A stretch of 64,000 bases of DNA. Origin: Sphingopyxis sp. FD7 (GTDB lineage Bacteria > Pseudomonadota > Alphaproteobacteria > Sphingomonadales > Sphingomonadaceae). Positions 47,117 to 54,840 of the stretch are shown here, in pieces. The first letter of the stretch is position 1. Every line of letters starts with the position of its first letter. The position numbers were made by a program, and so were the translations under genes. Under the pieces are notes generated by a model. The model was not told where the DNA came from. It searched no databases and saw only the letters and a program-made list of their open reading frames with translations. The stretch covers positions 1,798,001 to 1,862,000 of the forward strand of contig NZ_AP017898.1 in NCBI RefSeq assembly GCF_003609835.1, in the 5' to 3' direction.

Positions 47117-47512
47117 TCAATGCGCTCCGCTCATCTCATTATGCGCCGCGCTGACCAAAAAGGCGCTGCGGGACAGTTTGCGCCGCTTGGCGGCGGCATC
47201 GATTGCCGCGAGCGTCGCGGCATCGACGGTGAAGTTCACCCGTACGGTCCGGCCGCCTGAACGCACGAAGGGCACGGCCATCAGCATGGCCCCCTGATCA
47301 TCCTCCGGCAGGCCGGCTCGAATATCGGTCATATCGCTGGCCGGAAAGGCCTCGACGTCCTCGCCATCCAGAAACAATTCCAGCGCCTCGATCGCATTGC
47401 GTTCGAGTTCGGCCAGGCTTTCCCCGGCCGAAAAACAGCCCGGAAGATCGGGAAAGGCGATGCCATAGCTGCTGTCCGCATCCTTGTGAACGACACCGAT
47501 ATAGTGGGTCAT
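47117..47512 (-). CDS. hicB: HicB-type antitoxin
   Basis: 131 residues from ATG 47512, preceded by GGAAGA. The N-terminal HicB fold (YIGVVHKDADSSYGIAFPDLPGCFSAGESLAELERNAIEALELFLD) is followed by an RHH/Arc-like DNA-binding tail (RTVRVNFTVDAATLAAIDAAAKRRKLSRSAFLVSAA). It should neutralise HicA and repress the operon. It lies 11 bases downstream of hicA. It converges with merR, leaving only a short gap. Confidence 0.9.
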   Translation of the reverse strand: MTHYIGVVHKDADSSYGIAFPDLPGCFSAGESLAELERNAIEALELFLDGEDVEAFPASDMTDIRAGLPEDDQGAMLMAVPFVRSGGRTVRVNFTVDAATLAAIDAAAKRRKLSRSAFLVSAAHNEMSGAH

Positions 47513-47523
47513 TGCATCTTCCT

Positions 47524-47706
47524 TCAAATCCATCCCGCCATTTTGGCGATCGCACGAGCGGTGCCGACAGGCAGGTCTTTCCTCGGATGCGGGACGATGA
47601 TCGTGACCGCGCCCTTTCGATATTTATGGTGCGAGCCGCGTGTGGCCACGAGGGTATATCCCTCACTCTCCAACCGCCGGACAATCTTCCTGCTGTCGCG
47701 CTCCAT
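47524..47706 (-). CDS. hicA: HicA-type mRNA interferase toxin
   Basis: 60 residues from ATG 47706 (MERDSRKIVRRLESEGYTLVATRGSHHKYRKG). HicA toxins are about 60 residues with a dsRBD-like fold; the conserved GSHHKY segment holds the catalytic histidine. The tail TIIVPHPRKDLPVGTARAIAKMAGW is also characteristic. Two further in-frame ATGs (47724, 47742) lie in the operator-like repeats upstream and are less likely starts. The pair with hicB is a type II toxin-antitoxin module, here next to ssrA, whose rescue activity becomes important when mRNAs are cleaved. Confidence 0.9.
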   Translation of the reverse strand: MERDSRKIVRRLESEGYTLVATRGSHHKYRKGAVTIIVPHPRKDLPVGTARAIAKMAGWI

Positions 47707-47716
47707 ATGTATAATA

Positions 47717-47767
47717 ATACGCATACAAGCGCGAAACGTCAAGAATCATGCGCATAATGATGCGTAT
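47717..47767 (-). promoter_or_regulatory. Operator-like repeats upstream of hicAB
   Basis: Three related octamers occur in 51 bases: ATACGCAT (47717-47724), ATGCGCAT (47748-47755) and ATGCGTAT (47760-47767). The first and third are perfect inverted copies of each other, and the middle one is itself a palindrome. The stretch is AT-rich compared with its surroundings and contains the hicA promoter region, so these are good candidates for HicB binding sites. Confidence 0.55.
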
Positions 47768-47859
47768 AAATCGGCGATGGCGGGAAAGGTGGGACGATTC
47801 TGTTGCCCGGCTCGTCCCCAGCCGCTGGTATCCGATTCTGTTGCCCGGTTCGGTCCGAA

Positions 47860-48142
47860 CCGCGTTCTATTTGTCTAACCTTAGGCCGTGAGGCTTATCG
47901 GTTAGGCAGCAAGAGCGAGTGCTTCGTTATCGTTAGCACTTATTGGTTTTGAGCCTTGAACGGGTTACTCAGCCCGGAAGAAAGCATCGTCTTTGAACAC
48001 ACGTCGATCCTGGTTCGGCCCCGTCAGAAACCCGCGCGCCCTTGCGAAAACGCGGGTTTGTGGTGGAGCCGCCGGGTACTGCCCCCGGGTCCGCTGTGTC
48101 TATTCCACGACACCATTTATCCTCATAGTCGGCCGAAACCGA
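47860..48142 (-). ncRNA. ssrA: Transfer-messenger RNA, permuted two-piece form
   Basis: On the - strand an acceptor piece comes first: a T-stem CCGGG-loop-CCCGG and then CGGCTCC-A-CCA, ending at 48061. After a spacer of about 38 bases the coding piece begins with GGGGCCG (48022 downward), which pairs with CGGCTCC to rebuild the 7-bp acceptor stem (one G-U). It continues AACCAGGATCGAC, as in other tmRNA 5' ends. The tag reads ANDNEALALAA from 47937 to 47905, followed by TAA. This gene order is the circular permutation known in alphaproteobacteria. A promoter fits: TTTCCA, 17 bases, TATATG (48178-48150). The 3' limit of the coding piece is approximate. tmRNA rescues stalled ribosomes with SmpB. 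Confidence 0.93.
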
Positions 48143-48202
48143 CACGACCCATATAGGAAAGCCGCCCGCGCTTGGAAAGGGGGTCACCATAGCCCTATCC
48201 AC

Positions 48203-48280
48203 CGTCATCCCGGCGAAGGCCGGGATCTCGCCCTATCCCCTTTACGCACCGGCGAGATCCCGGCCTTCGCCGGGATGACG
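48203..48280. repeat. REP-like perfect inverted repeat, CGTCATCCCGGCGAAGG family
   Basis: Arms of 30 bases (48203-48232 and 48251-48280) are perfect complements, starting CGTCATCCCGGCGAAGGCCG and separated by 18 bases. It ends seven bases before the mscL stop and between mscL and ssrA, both read on the - strand. Another complete copy with identical arms is at 53272-53349, and a half copy at 36011. A terminator or RNA-stabilising role is likely. Confidence 0.85.
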
Positions 48281-48287
48281 AAAGCGG

Positions 48288-48710
48288 TTATTTCCTTCGC
48301 AATTCGTCGCGGATTTCGGTGAGCAGATCGACCTCACTCGGCCCCGCGGGCGCGGGTTCCGCCTCCCGCTTGCGAACGACGCGGTTCACCCAGCGGACGA
48401 GCAGGAAGATGATGAACGCCAGGATCAGGAAATTGATCACCGCGGTGATGAAGGCGCCATAGCCGATCATCGCCACCCCCGCCTCTTTCAGCGCGGCATA
48501 GTCGGTCGCGGACACCCCGTCGGGCACGCGGCCGAGCAGGATGAACTGGCTCGAAAAATCGACCCCGCCAAAGATCGCGCCGACCAGCGGCATGATGACA
48601 TCCCCGGTCAGCGACGTCGTGATGGTCGCGAAAGCCCCGCCGATGATGACACCGACCGCAAGGTCGATCACATTGCCCTTGGCGATGAATTCCCTGAACT
48701 CTCCCAACAT
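48288..48710 (-). CDS. mscL: Large-conductance mechanosensitive channel
   Basis: 140 residues. The N-terminal amphipathic helix and pore helix are unmistakable: [45 protein letters not shown] periplasmic loop with [12 protein letters not shown] follows, and TM2 is [28 protein letters not shown]. The cytoplasmic tail ends [15 protein letters not shown], which forms the helical bundle. The channel opens under high membrane tension to release solutes on osmotic downshock. It is likely a single-gene unit; the REP hairpin lies behind it. Confidence 0.97.
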   Translation of the reverse strand: MLGEFREFIAKGNVIDLAVGVIIGGAFATITTSLTGDVIMPLVGAIFGGVDFSSQFILLGRVPDGVSATDYAALKEAGVAMIGYGAFITAVINFLILAFIIFLLVRWVNRVVRKREAEPAPAGPSEVDLLTEIRDELRRK

Positions 48711-48827
48711 GTTGACGCTCCCCGAAAGACAGATCCCGTCCGCAAAGCGTGCCGCGGCGATTGCACAAAGGCAAGCGCCTTCCTATTATGTGTATTGTTG
48801 CGGCAAAACGCCGCCGGAGGGAGCCTG

Positions 48828-49430
48828 ATGACCATGACCTATCGCAACGCCCGCTGGTTGATCCTGCCTGTCGCCGCGATGAGCCTGTCCGCGTGCGGCA
48901 TCAACAGCGTGCCGACCAAGGAAGAGGCCGCCAAGGCCAAATGGGCGAATGTCGAGGCCGCCTATCAGCGGCGCGCCGACCTGATCCCCAACCTCGTCGA
49001 AACCGCCAGGGGCGCCGCGCAGATCGAGCAATCGACGCTCGAAGGCGTGATCCAGGCGCGCGCGTCGGCCACGCAGGTCAAGCTCAGCGCCGACGACCTC
49101 GACGATCCCGCCAAGGTGCAGGCGTTCCAGCAGGCGCAGGGCAATGTGTCGAGCGCGCTCGGCCGCCTGCTCGCCACCGTCGAAGCCTATCCGACGCTCG
49201 CCAGCCAGCAGCGTTTCGCCGACCTCATGACCCAGCTTGAGGGCACCGAAAACCGCATCAACGTGTCGGTGCAGGATTATAACGCCGCGGTGCAGGACTA
49301 TAATACGACGATCCGCACCTTCCCCGACATCATCGGCGCCAAGATCGTTCATGGCGCCCAGCCGATGACGCCCTATCGCGCGGTGACGCCGAACGCCAAC
49401 CAGGCGCCGAAGGTCGATTTCGGGCAATAA
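48828..49430 (+). CDS. lemA: LemA-family lipoprotein
   Basis: 200 residues from ATG 48828 with GGAGGGAG upstream. The N-terminus is a lipoprotein signal with lipobox LSAC (IPVAAMSLSACG-type). The LemA core follows: WANVEAAYQRRADLIPNLVETARGAAQIEQSTLEGVIQARASA, ALGRLLATVEAYPTLASQQRFADLMTQLEGTENRINVSVQDYNAAVQDYNTTIRTFPDIIGA, in the usual order. LemA proteins form coiled-coil bundles; their function is unclear. It is followed after one base by a TPM-domain gene and then another, the usual LemA/TPM operon. Confidence 0.92.
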   Translation: MTMTYRNARWLILPVAAMSLSACGINSVPTKEEAAKAKWANVEAAYQRRADLIPNLVETARGAAQIEQSTLEGVIQARASATQVKLSADDLDDPAKVQAFQQAQGNVSSALGRLLATVEAYPTLASQQRFADLMTQLEGTENRINVSVQDYNAAVQDYNTTIRTFPDIIGAKIVHGAQPMTPYRAVTPNANQAPKVDFGQ

Positions 49431-49431
49431 G

Positions 49432-50259
49432 GTGGGCACGCCCACCTTTCTCCGTTCGCTGGCGGCAGCGGCCCTTTCGGGGCTGCTGTTGCTTGCGATG
49501 CCCGCGGCCGCGCAGACCTTCCCCAAGCTCGCGGGCAATCCCGTCGTCGATCAGGCGGACATCATTCCCGCGGCCGCAGAAGCCGCGCTCAATGCGCAGC
49601 TGCTCGACCTTGAAAAACGCACGGGGCACCAGCTTGTCGTCGCGACGGTCAGCGACCTCGAGGGCCGCGATGTGGCCGATTACGGCTATCGCCTCGGCCG
49701 CGAATGGGGGATCGGCGATGCCGAGCGTGACGATGGCGTCGTTTTCCTGATCGCGCCGAACGAGCGGCGGATGCACATTGCGGTCGGGCTGGGGCTCGAA
49801 CCCGTGCTGACCGATGCGATGTCGGGGCGGATCATCCGCGATACCATCACCCCGCGTTTCAAGGACGGCGACTATCCCGGCGGCATCCAGGCCGGGGTGA
49901 ACGCCATCGCCGAGCAGATCGAACTGCCGCCCGAGGAAGCCGCCGCGCGGGCGCAGGCGGCGGCGGCGCAGGAGCGCGACCGCGCCGACGACGGCAATTT
50001 CGGCGGGCTCTTCTTCCTCGGCTTCATCATCCTCATCTTCTTCGTCATCCCCTGGCTGACGAGCCGCGGGCGCGGCAGGAAACGGCGGCGCCGCCGCGAC
50101 AGCCCGTGGGGCGCGGCGCCGATCATCATCTGGGGCGACGATGACGATTGGGGCGGCTGGGGCGGCGGCGGATCGTCGTGGGGCGGTGGCGGCGGCTTCG
50201 GCGGCTTTTCGGGCGGCGGCGGCAGCTTCGGCGGCGGCGGCGCGTCGGGCGGCTGGTAG
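49432..50259 (+). CDS. TPM-domain (YgcG-like) membrane protein with Gly/Trp-rich tail
   Basis: 275 residues from GTG 49432. Signal AAALSGLLLLAMPAAAQ; TPM domain (PF04536) at about 38-165: NPVVDQADIIPAAAEAALNAQL, HQLVVATVSDLEGRDVADYGYRLGREWGIGDAERDDGVVFLIAPNERRMHIAVGLGLEPVLTDAMSGRII. A transmembrane helix (GLFFLGFIILIFFVIPWL) is followed by a basic patch (RGRGRKRRRRR) and a low-complexity tail of Gly, Ser and Trp. TPM domains resemble acid phosphatases in fold, and the family is tied to LemA of unknown function. It belongs to the lemA operon. Confidence 0.88.
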   Translation: MGTPTFLRSLAAAALSGLLLLAMPAAAQTFPKLAGNPVVDQADIIPAAAEAALNAQLLDLEKRTGHQLVVATVSDLEGRDVADYGYRLGREWGIGDAERDDGVVFLIAPNERRMHIAVGLGLEPVLTDAMSGRIIRDTITPRFKDGDYPGGIQAGVNAIAEQIELPPEEAAARAQAAAAQERDRADDGNFGGLFFLGFIILIFFVIPWLTSRGRGRKRRRRRDSPWGAAPIIIWGDDDDWGGWGGGGSSWGGGGGFGGFSGGGGSFGGGGASGGW

Positions 50260-50277
50260 GGAGCGGGAGCGGAAGAG

Positions 50278-50964
50278 ATGCCACGCAAGGTCAACCATGT
50301 GAGCGCCGAGGACCATCGCATCGTCACCGATGCGGTCGCGGCCGCCGAGCGCCACACCGACGGCGAGATCGTCACGATCATCGCCGCACGGTCGAGCGAT
50401 TATGACGATGTCGCGCTCGTCTGGGCGAGCGTCGGCGCCTTCCTCGCCATGTCGCTCGTCGCGCTGTTTCCCGATTTCTATCGCGGCCTTTACGATGCCT
50501 TGCGCGGCGGCTGGGGGCATGAGCCGACCGCGAACGAGTGGCTGGGCACGATCATCGCCTTTGGCGTCGTCAAGTGGATCGGCATCTGGCTGGTCCTGCT
50601 GTGGCGTCCGCTGCGGCTCGCGCTGACGCCGCGGTCGATCAAGGCCGCGCGTGCCCGCGCGCGCGCGATCGACCTGTTCAAGGTCGGCACCGAGGCGAAG
50701 ACGGTCGGCCGCACCGGCGTCGTCCTCTACGTCAGCCTTGCCGAGCATCGCGCCGACATCGTCGCCGACGAAGCGATCGCGTCGAAGGTGTCGCCCGCCA
50801 TCTGGGGCGACGCGATGGCCGCGCTGATCGAACGCATCCGCGCGGGCCAGCCGGGCGAGGGCATGGCGGAAGCGGTGCGGCAGGTCGGGACTGTGCTCGC
50901 GACCCATTTTCCGAAAAGCGACGGCAATCCCAACGAACTCTGCGACCGGCTGATCGAGATATGA
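50278..50964 (+). CDS. TPM-domain membrane protein, second copy
   Basis: 228 residues, 18 bases after the previous gene. The N-terminal part (VSAEDHRIVTDAVAAAERHTDGEIVTIIAARSSDYDDVALVWASVGAFLAMSLVALFP) begins like a TPM domain and is interrupted by two membrane helices (the second is WLGTIIAFGVVKWIGIWLVLLW). The TPM domain resumes after about residue 130 with TEAKTVGRTGVVLYVSLAEHRADIVADEAIASKVSPAIWGDAMAALIERIRAG. This inserted-helices layout is the usual form of the second TPM protein of LemA operons. It is the last gene of the operon; a REP element follows. Confidence 0.85.
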   Translation: MPRKVNHVSAEDHRIVTDAVAAAERHTDGEIVTIIAARSSDYDDVALVWASVGAFLAMSLVALFPDFYRGLYDALRGGWGHEPTANEWLGTIIAFGVVKWIGIWLVLLWRPLRLALTPRSIKAARARARAIDLFKVGTEAKTVGRTGVVLYVSLAEHRADIVADEAIASKVSPAIWGDAMAALIERIRAGQPGEGMAEAVRQVGTVLATHFPKSDGNPNELCDRLIEI

Positions 50965-50971
50965 TTTGCTT

Positions 50972-51051
50972 CGTCATTGCGCGCGCAACGAAGCAATCCA
51001 GAACGGTTTACGCGCGCTGGATTGCCGCGCGGCTGCGCCGCTCGCAATGAC
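50972..51051. repeat. REP-like inverted repeat, CGTCATTGCG family
   Basis: Begins CGTCATTGCGCGCGC and ends CTCGCAATGACC, with AGCAATCCAG pairing with CTGGATTGC around the centre. It is a diverged relative of the element at 5694-5786 and fills the gap between the TPM operon and the NUDIX gene. Confidence 0.7.
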
Positions 51052-51066
51052 CAAACAGGATAGAAT

Positions 51067-51609
51067 ATGACCCGCCCCGCCCCCGACACGCCGATCGAGA
51101 CGCGCTGGGAAGGCCGCTTCGTCACCGTCAAGCAGCAGGGCAATTGGGAATATGTCGCGCGCTCGCGCGGCATCCATGCGGCGGTGATCCTGGCGATCGA
51201 CGACGCGTCGGACGGACGGCACGTCATCCTGGTCGAGCAATATCGCGTGCCGCTGAAGCGCAACTGCCTCGAACTGCCCGCGGGACTGGTCGGCGACGAC
51301 AGCGCGGGCGAAGCGGCCGAGATCGCCGCGGCGCGCGAGCTGGAAGAGGAAACGGGTTATCGCGCCGCAACGTGGCGCAATGTCGGCGAGTTCTTCAGCT
51401 CGCCGGGTATGGTCAGCGAAAGCTTCACGCTGCTGGTGGCGAGCGGGTTGACCAGGATCGGCGATGGCGGCGGCGTCGATGGCGAGGACATCATCGTCCA
51501 CCGCGTACCGCTGGACCGCATCGCCGATTTCGTCGCCGCGAAGCGCGCCGACGGCTGCGGCATCGACGTCCGCGTCGCAATGTTGCTGGCGGGCGGCTTG
51601 CTCGCCTGA
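51067..51609 (+). CDS. NUDIX hydrolase (ADP-ribose pyrophosphatase-like)
   Basis: 180 residues. The NUDIX box matches the consensus exactly: G-DDSAG-E-AAEIAAA-RELEEETGY (about residues 80-102), preceded by LELPAGLVG as in ADP-ribose pyrophosphatases, and followed by FFSSPGMVSESFTLL. ADPRases have a proline about 16 residues after the box, and SSPG fits that. It would hydrolyse ADP-ribose or related nucleotide sugars. It stands alone between two REP-type repeats. Confidence 0.88.
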   Translation: MTRPAPDTPIETRWEGRFVTVKQQGNWEYVARSRGIHAAVILAIDDASDGRHVILVEQYRVPLKRNCLELPAGLVGDDSAGEAAEIAAARELEEETGYRAATWRNVGEFFSSPGMVSESFTLLVASGLTRIGDGGGVDGEDIIVHRVPLDRIADFVAAKRADGCGIDVRVAMLLAGGLLA

Positions 51610-51675
51610 CGGCGCCTTCGGTCGAAACGCGGCCGCGCCTGGAGCGTCGTGCGCTAAATCGGCGACGCTTCCATT

Positions 51676-51804
51676 CCGTTCGTGTCGAGCCCTTCGACTG
51701 CCTTGCAGGCGCTCAGGATAAACTTCGACCTTTGGTCGAAGTCGAGACACCCCTCGGCATCGCGCAAGGTCGATGGGTGTCTCGACTTCGCTCGACACGA
51801 ACGG
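51676..51804. repeat. REP-like inverted repeat, CGTTCGTGTCGAGC family
   Basis: Outer arms CCGTTCGTGTCGAGC (51676-51690) and GCTCGACACGAACGG (51790-51804) are perfect complements. Inside are a stem CTTCGACC-TT-GGTCGAAG and the repeated GTCTCGACTTCG/CGAAGTCGAGAC. A third repeat family in the window, sitting between NUDIX and the histidine kinase gene end. Confidence 0.8.
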
Positions 51805-51829
51805 GGGAAGATGGCTCTGATTAAACGCG

Positions 51830-53266
51830 CTATACCGCCGGCAGACGCAGGCGCACCAGCAGTCCGCCCAGATCCTCGCTCTCTTCCAACGCGATGCCGC
51901 CGCCATAGATTTCGGCGACGTCGCGGACGATCGCCAGCCCGAGGCCGGTTCCCGGCTTGCCGCTGTCGAGCCGTACGCCGCGGTCGAAGATGCGCACACG
52001 GTCGGCCGGCGAGATGCCGGGACCGTCATCCTCGACGATGATTTCCGCCATCGCGCCGTCACGCCCGATCGTCACAAAGACGCTTCCGCCTCCATATTTC
52101 GCCGCATTTTCAAGCAGATTTCCGACGAGTTCGTCCAGATCCTGCCGTTCGACCTGTACGACCAGCGAGCGGTCGCCCGCGGCGTCGAGCCGGGTGTCGG
52201 GATAGAGGGCGAAGACCGCGCGCGACACGCTCTCGACGCTGTCCCACACCACCGCGCGCGCCTGCGCCGCGCCGCGCCGCCCGACCGCGCGCGCGCGCGC
52301 AAGATGATGATCGACCTGCCGCTGCATCGTCGCCGCCTCGCGCCGCACGGTGCTCGCGAGCTCAGAATCCGATCCGGTCGCGCTGTTGACGAGCACGGTG
52401 AGCGGCGTCTTCAACGCATGTGCGAGGTTGCCGGCGTGCAGCCGCGCCTCCTCCGCTTGCTTTTCATTGTGCGCGAGCAGCGCGTTCAGCTCGTCGACCA
52501 TCGGCTGCACCTCAAGCGGCAGCGGCGCATCGACGCGGCGGTTATGCCCGCCGCGCATCGCGGCGATCGCGCGCCGGATGTGGCGCAGCGGCCAGAGACC
52601 GTAAAAGGTCTGGAGCGCGGCGAGGATGATGAGGCCGAGCCCGAGCAGCACGAGACTGGGGATCAGCGTCTTGCGCACCGCGCCGATCTGGGCGTCGAGC
52701 GTTTCGCGCGACTGGGCGATCTGGTAACGCCAGCTGACCTCGCTGCCCGGCAGGATCACATTGCGTTCAAGGATGCGCAGTTCCTCCTCGGGAAACTGGT
52801 CGCTGTCATAGGTGTGAAGCTGGTCGTCGACATGCGGCGTCGGCGCCTTCAATGTGCGTTCCCACAGCGAACGCGAACGATAGGGTTCCTGCCCACCGCC
52901 GCTGATCTGCCAATAGAGCCCGCTATAGGGTTCCAGAAACCGCTGGTCGCCCAGCGGCTCGATCAGCCGCACCTCCCCGTCCGGCCCGATCTCGGACGAG
53001 CGGATCATCGCGATCAGCACATATTCGAGGCTCGAGTCGAAATTGCGCGTGATCGCGCTGGTCAGCACGCGGTCGAGCGCGAAACCGCCGCCGATCAGCA
53101 GCACCGAAATCCACAGCGCCGCGATCGCGATCATACGCCGCGCGAGCGAGCCGGTCATGCGGCTGGGGGGCGCGGGACCGACCGGCCCGGAATCGACGAC
53201 AGTGACGTCTCCGTCCCTCACGTTTCGCGCGTCCGCCTTGGTCGATTGGTCCTGGTCCATTCTCAT
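51830..53266 (-). CDS. Sensor histidine kinase of an OmpR/PhoPQ-type two-component system
   Basis: 478 residues. TM1 is at about 43-65 (MIAIAALWISVLLIGGGFALDRV); a periplasmic sensor of about 140 residues follows; TM2 is LIPSLVLLGLGLIILAALQTFYG. Next are a HAMP-like linker (PLRHIRRAIAAMRGG), the H-box GNLAHALKTPLTVLVN with the phospho-accepting His, the N-box LVGNLLENAAKYGGGSVFV, and G-boxes EDDGPGISPADR and GTGLGLAIVRDVAEIYGG. The order and H-box (AHALKTPL) resemble PhoQ-like kinases. Its regulator gene lies upstream on the same strand, but 389 bases intervene, filled by a REP repeat and a MITE-like element. Signal unknown. Confidence 0.92.
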   Translation of the reverse strand: MRMDQDQSTKADARNVRDGDVTVVDSGPVGPAPPSRMTGSLARRMIAIAALWISVLLIGGGFALDRVLTSAITRNFDSSLEYVLIAMIRSSEIGPDGEVRLIEPLGDQRFLEPYSGLYWQISGGGQEPYRSRSLWERTLKAPTPHVDDQLHTYDSDQFPEEELRILERNVILPGSEVSWRYQIAQSRETLDAQIGAVRKTLIPSLVLLGLGLIILAALQTFYGLWPLRHIRRAIAAMRGGHNRRVDAPLPLEVQPMVDELNALLAHNEKQAEEARLHAGNLAHALKTPLTVLVNSATGSDSELASTVRREAATMQRQVDHHLARARAVGRRGAAQARAVVWDSVESVSRAVFALYPDTRLDAAGDRSLVVQVERQDLDELVGNLLENAAKYGGGSVFVTIGRDGAMAEIIVEDDGPGISPADRVRIFDRGVRLDSGKPGTGLGLAIVRDVAEIYGGGIALEESEDLGGLLVRLRLPAV

Positions 53267-53271
53267 CGAAC

Positions 53272-53349
53272 CGTCATCCCGGCGAAGGCCGGGATCTCGC
53301 CCTCGCGTCGCAATGCAGCGGCGAGATCCCGGCCTTCGCCGGGATGACG
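53272..53349. repeat. REP-like perfect inverted repeat, CGTCATCCCGGCGAAGG family
   Basis: Arms at 53272-53301 and 53320-53349 (30 bases, perfect complements) are identical in sequence to those of the element at 48203-48280; only the 18-base loop differs. It lies just upstream of the histidine kinase start, inside the regulator-kinase gap. Confidence 0.85.
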
Positions 53350-53390
53350 GTCAAGGAGGGAGGATGCTGCATTCCGGGACGATCGGGCAC

Positions 53391-53658
53391 TAGGCCGTAA
53401 ACCCATAAATTGGCCGTTCGAGGCGTCGAAATGGCGAAGATATCGGGTTCGAGCGGGTGCAGCGGGTAGCATCGCTACCCGCACGGCCGCGCGGAGGCGA
53501 GATCGAAGCCATTTCGGCGTCCCTTCGGGATTTGACCGGTTTTGCCCATGGCTTCATCGAAAAGTCTTGAAATATCAACATATTCCCGCGCCTTTCCTCC
53601 TCGCCCCGAGCAAAATCGCTTCAAACCTCGAACGGCCAATTTATGGGTTTACGGCCTA
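53391..53658. mobile_element. MITE-like element with 33-bp perfect inverted repeats between regulator and kinase genes
   Basis: The left end 53391-53423 and right end 53626-53658 are perfect 33-base complements (left begins TAGGCCGTAAACCCATAAAT). Both ends finish with TA, as expected for insertion at TA by IS630/Tc1-mariner-type transposases. The 202-base interior has no gene but contains nested stems: GCGGGTAGC-ATC-GCTACCCGC (53462-53482) and CGAAATGG/CCATTTCG around it. The right end supplies the stop codon (TAG at 53658-53656) of the response regulator gene. No transposase is encoded, so it would need to be moved in trans. Confidence 0.75.
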
Positions 53659-54321
53659 ACCCTGCGGATCGTCGAGCTGGTAGCCGAGGCCGCGGATGGT
53701 GGTGATGATGTCGGCGCCCAGTTTTTTGCGGATGCGTGTCACGAACACCTCGATCGTGTTCGAATCGCGGTCGAAATCCTGATCGTAAATATGCTCGATC
53801 AATTCGGTGCGCGACACGACCTTGCCCTTGTGGTGGAGCAGGTAGGAGAGAAGCTTATACTCCTGCGCGGTGAGCTTCACCGGCTCGCCCGCAAGCGTGA
53901 CGCGGCCCGATCGCGTGTCGAGCCGGACATCGCCCGCCGTCAGCTCGCTCGACGCATTGCCCGACGCGCGGCGGATCAGCGCGCGAAGGCGCGCGATCAG
54001 CTCTTCGGTCTGGAACGGCTTGGCGAGATAATCGTCGGCGCCGGCGTCAAGTCCCGCCACCTTGTCCGACCAGCTGTCGCGCGCGGTCAGCACAAGCACC
54101 GGGAAATTGCGCTTTTCGCGCCGCCAGCGGTCGAGCACGGTCAACCCGTCGATTTCGGGAAGGCCAAGGTCGAGGATCGCGGCGTCATAGGTTTCGGTCG
54201 AACCCAAAAAATGCCCGTCCTCGCCATCGGTCGCGAGGTCGACGGCATAACCCGCCCCCTCCAGCGTCGCTTTGAGCTGCGGCCCCAGCGTGGGTTCGTC
54301 TTCGACAATCAAGATCCGCAT
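53656..54321 (-). CDS. OmpR-family response regulator
   Basis: 221 residues. The receiver domain (MRILIVEDEPTLGPQLKATLEGAGY) has the phospho-acceptor in AILDLGLPEIDGL (Asp near 51), LVLTARDSW and the lysine in YLAKPFQTEEL. The C-terminal OmpR winged helix is LTAQEYKLLSYLLHHKGKVVSRTELIEHIYDQDFDRDSNTIEVFVTRIRKKLG plus TIRGLGYQL, in conserved order. Its stop codon lies in the terminal repeat of the MITE-like element, so the last residues may have been altered by the insertion. The PepSY gene lies 115 bases upstream on the same strand, and the kinase gene downstream, forming a PepSY-regulator-kinase set. Confidence 0.93.
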   Translation of the reverse strand: MRILIVEDEPTLGPQLKATLEGAGYAVDLATDGEDGHFLGSTETYDAAILDLGLPEIDGLTVLDRWRREKRNFPVLVLTARDSWSDKVAGLDAGADDYLAKPFQTEELIARLRALIRRASGNASSELTAGDVRLDTRSGRVTLAGEPVKLTAQEYKLLSYLLHHKGKVVSRTELIEHIYDQDFDRDSNTIEVFVTRIRKKLGADIITTIRGLGYQLDDPQG

Positions 54322-54436
54322 TCAGACGCCTTTCCTTGGCGCGCCGACCAGCATCGGCGGCATGTTTCGACTGTGTATCAAGTCCGCACGTTCATCGCAA
54401 AAATTGGTTGCGCGTCGGTGCGGTCCGGGTGCGATG

Positions 54437-54745
54437 TCAGGGATTGCGACCGACGATCCGGCCCGTGCGCGCGTCGACATAGACGACGACCACCTGGCTG
54501 CCGTCCATGAACTTGAGCTTGTAGATCATCCGCCCCGCGTCGAACTGCGGCCCGCCCAGATAGGTCATATCGCTGTAGGGTGGGCGCGCACGGACCTCGG
54601 CGATCAGCTTGCCCAGCGGCACCACCTGCCCCTCGGCCGCAGCCTGCCGTAGATGTTCATGGTCGCGATCGCCGCGCGCAACCGCGGGCGCGGCCGCGGA
54701 AAGCAGCAACGCAGAGCCGAGCGAAAGGGTCAGGGTGCGGAACAT
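54437..54745 (-). CDS. Secreted PepSY-domain protein
   Basis: 102 residues with signal MFRTLTLSLGSALLLSAAAPAVA. The PepSY fold is in the mature part: QAAAEGQVVPLGKLIAEVRARPP then MIYKLKFMDGSQVVVVYVDARTGRIVGRN, including the conserved DARTGRIV end. Small secreted PepSY proteins often sit directly before a PhoPQ-like two-component pair, as here, and may report on envelope or protease state. It is the last chromosomal gene before the integrated element. Confidence 0.88.
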   Translation of the reverse strand: MFRTLTLSLGSALLLSAAAPAVARGDRDHEHLRQAAAEGQVVPLGKLIAEVRARPPYSDMTYLGGPQFDAGRMIYKLKFMDGSQVVVVYVDARTGRIVGRNP

Positions 54746-54840
54746 GGCCGTGTCTCTAACGCGAAAGCATTGAATAGCCGATGAATGGCCGCGTCAGCCG
54801 CGGTTCGGGTTCGTGACCGGTTGCCATGGCGGCGAGGCCA

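Noticed and set aside
47956-48322. Short open frames on both strands between hicA and mscL
   Set aside because: They lie inside the tmRNA gene and the REP hairpin; the RNA explanation accounts for the sequence.
54815-54828. GTGACCGGTTGCCA near the tRNA remnant as a LacI operator
   Set aside because: The left half does not match TGTAACC, and no sugar gene is nearby.
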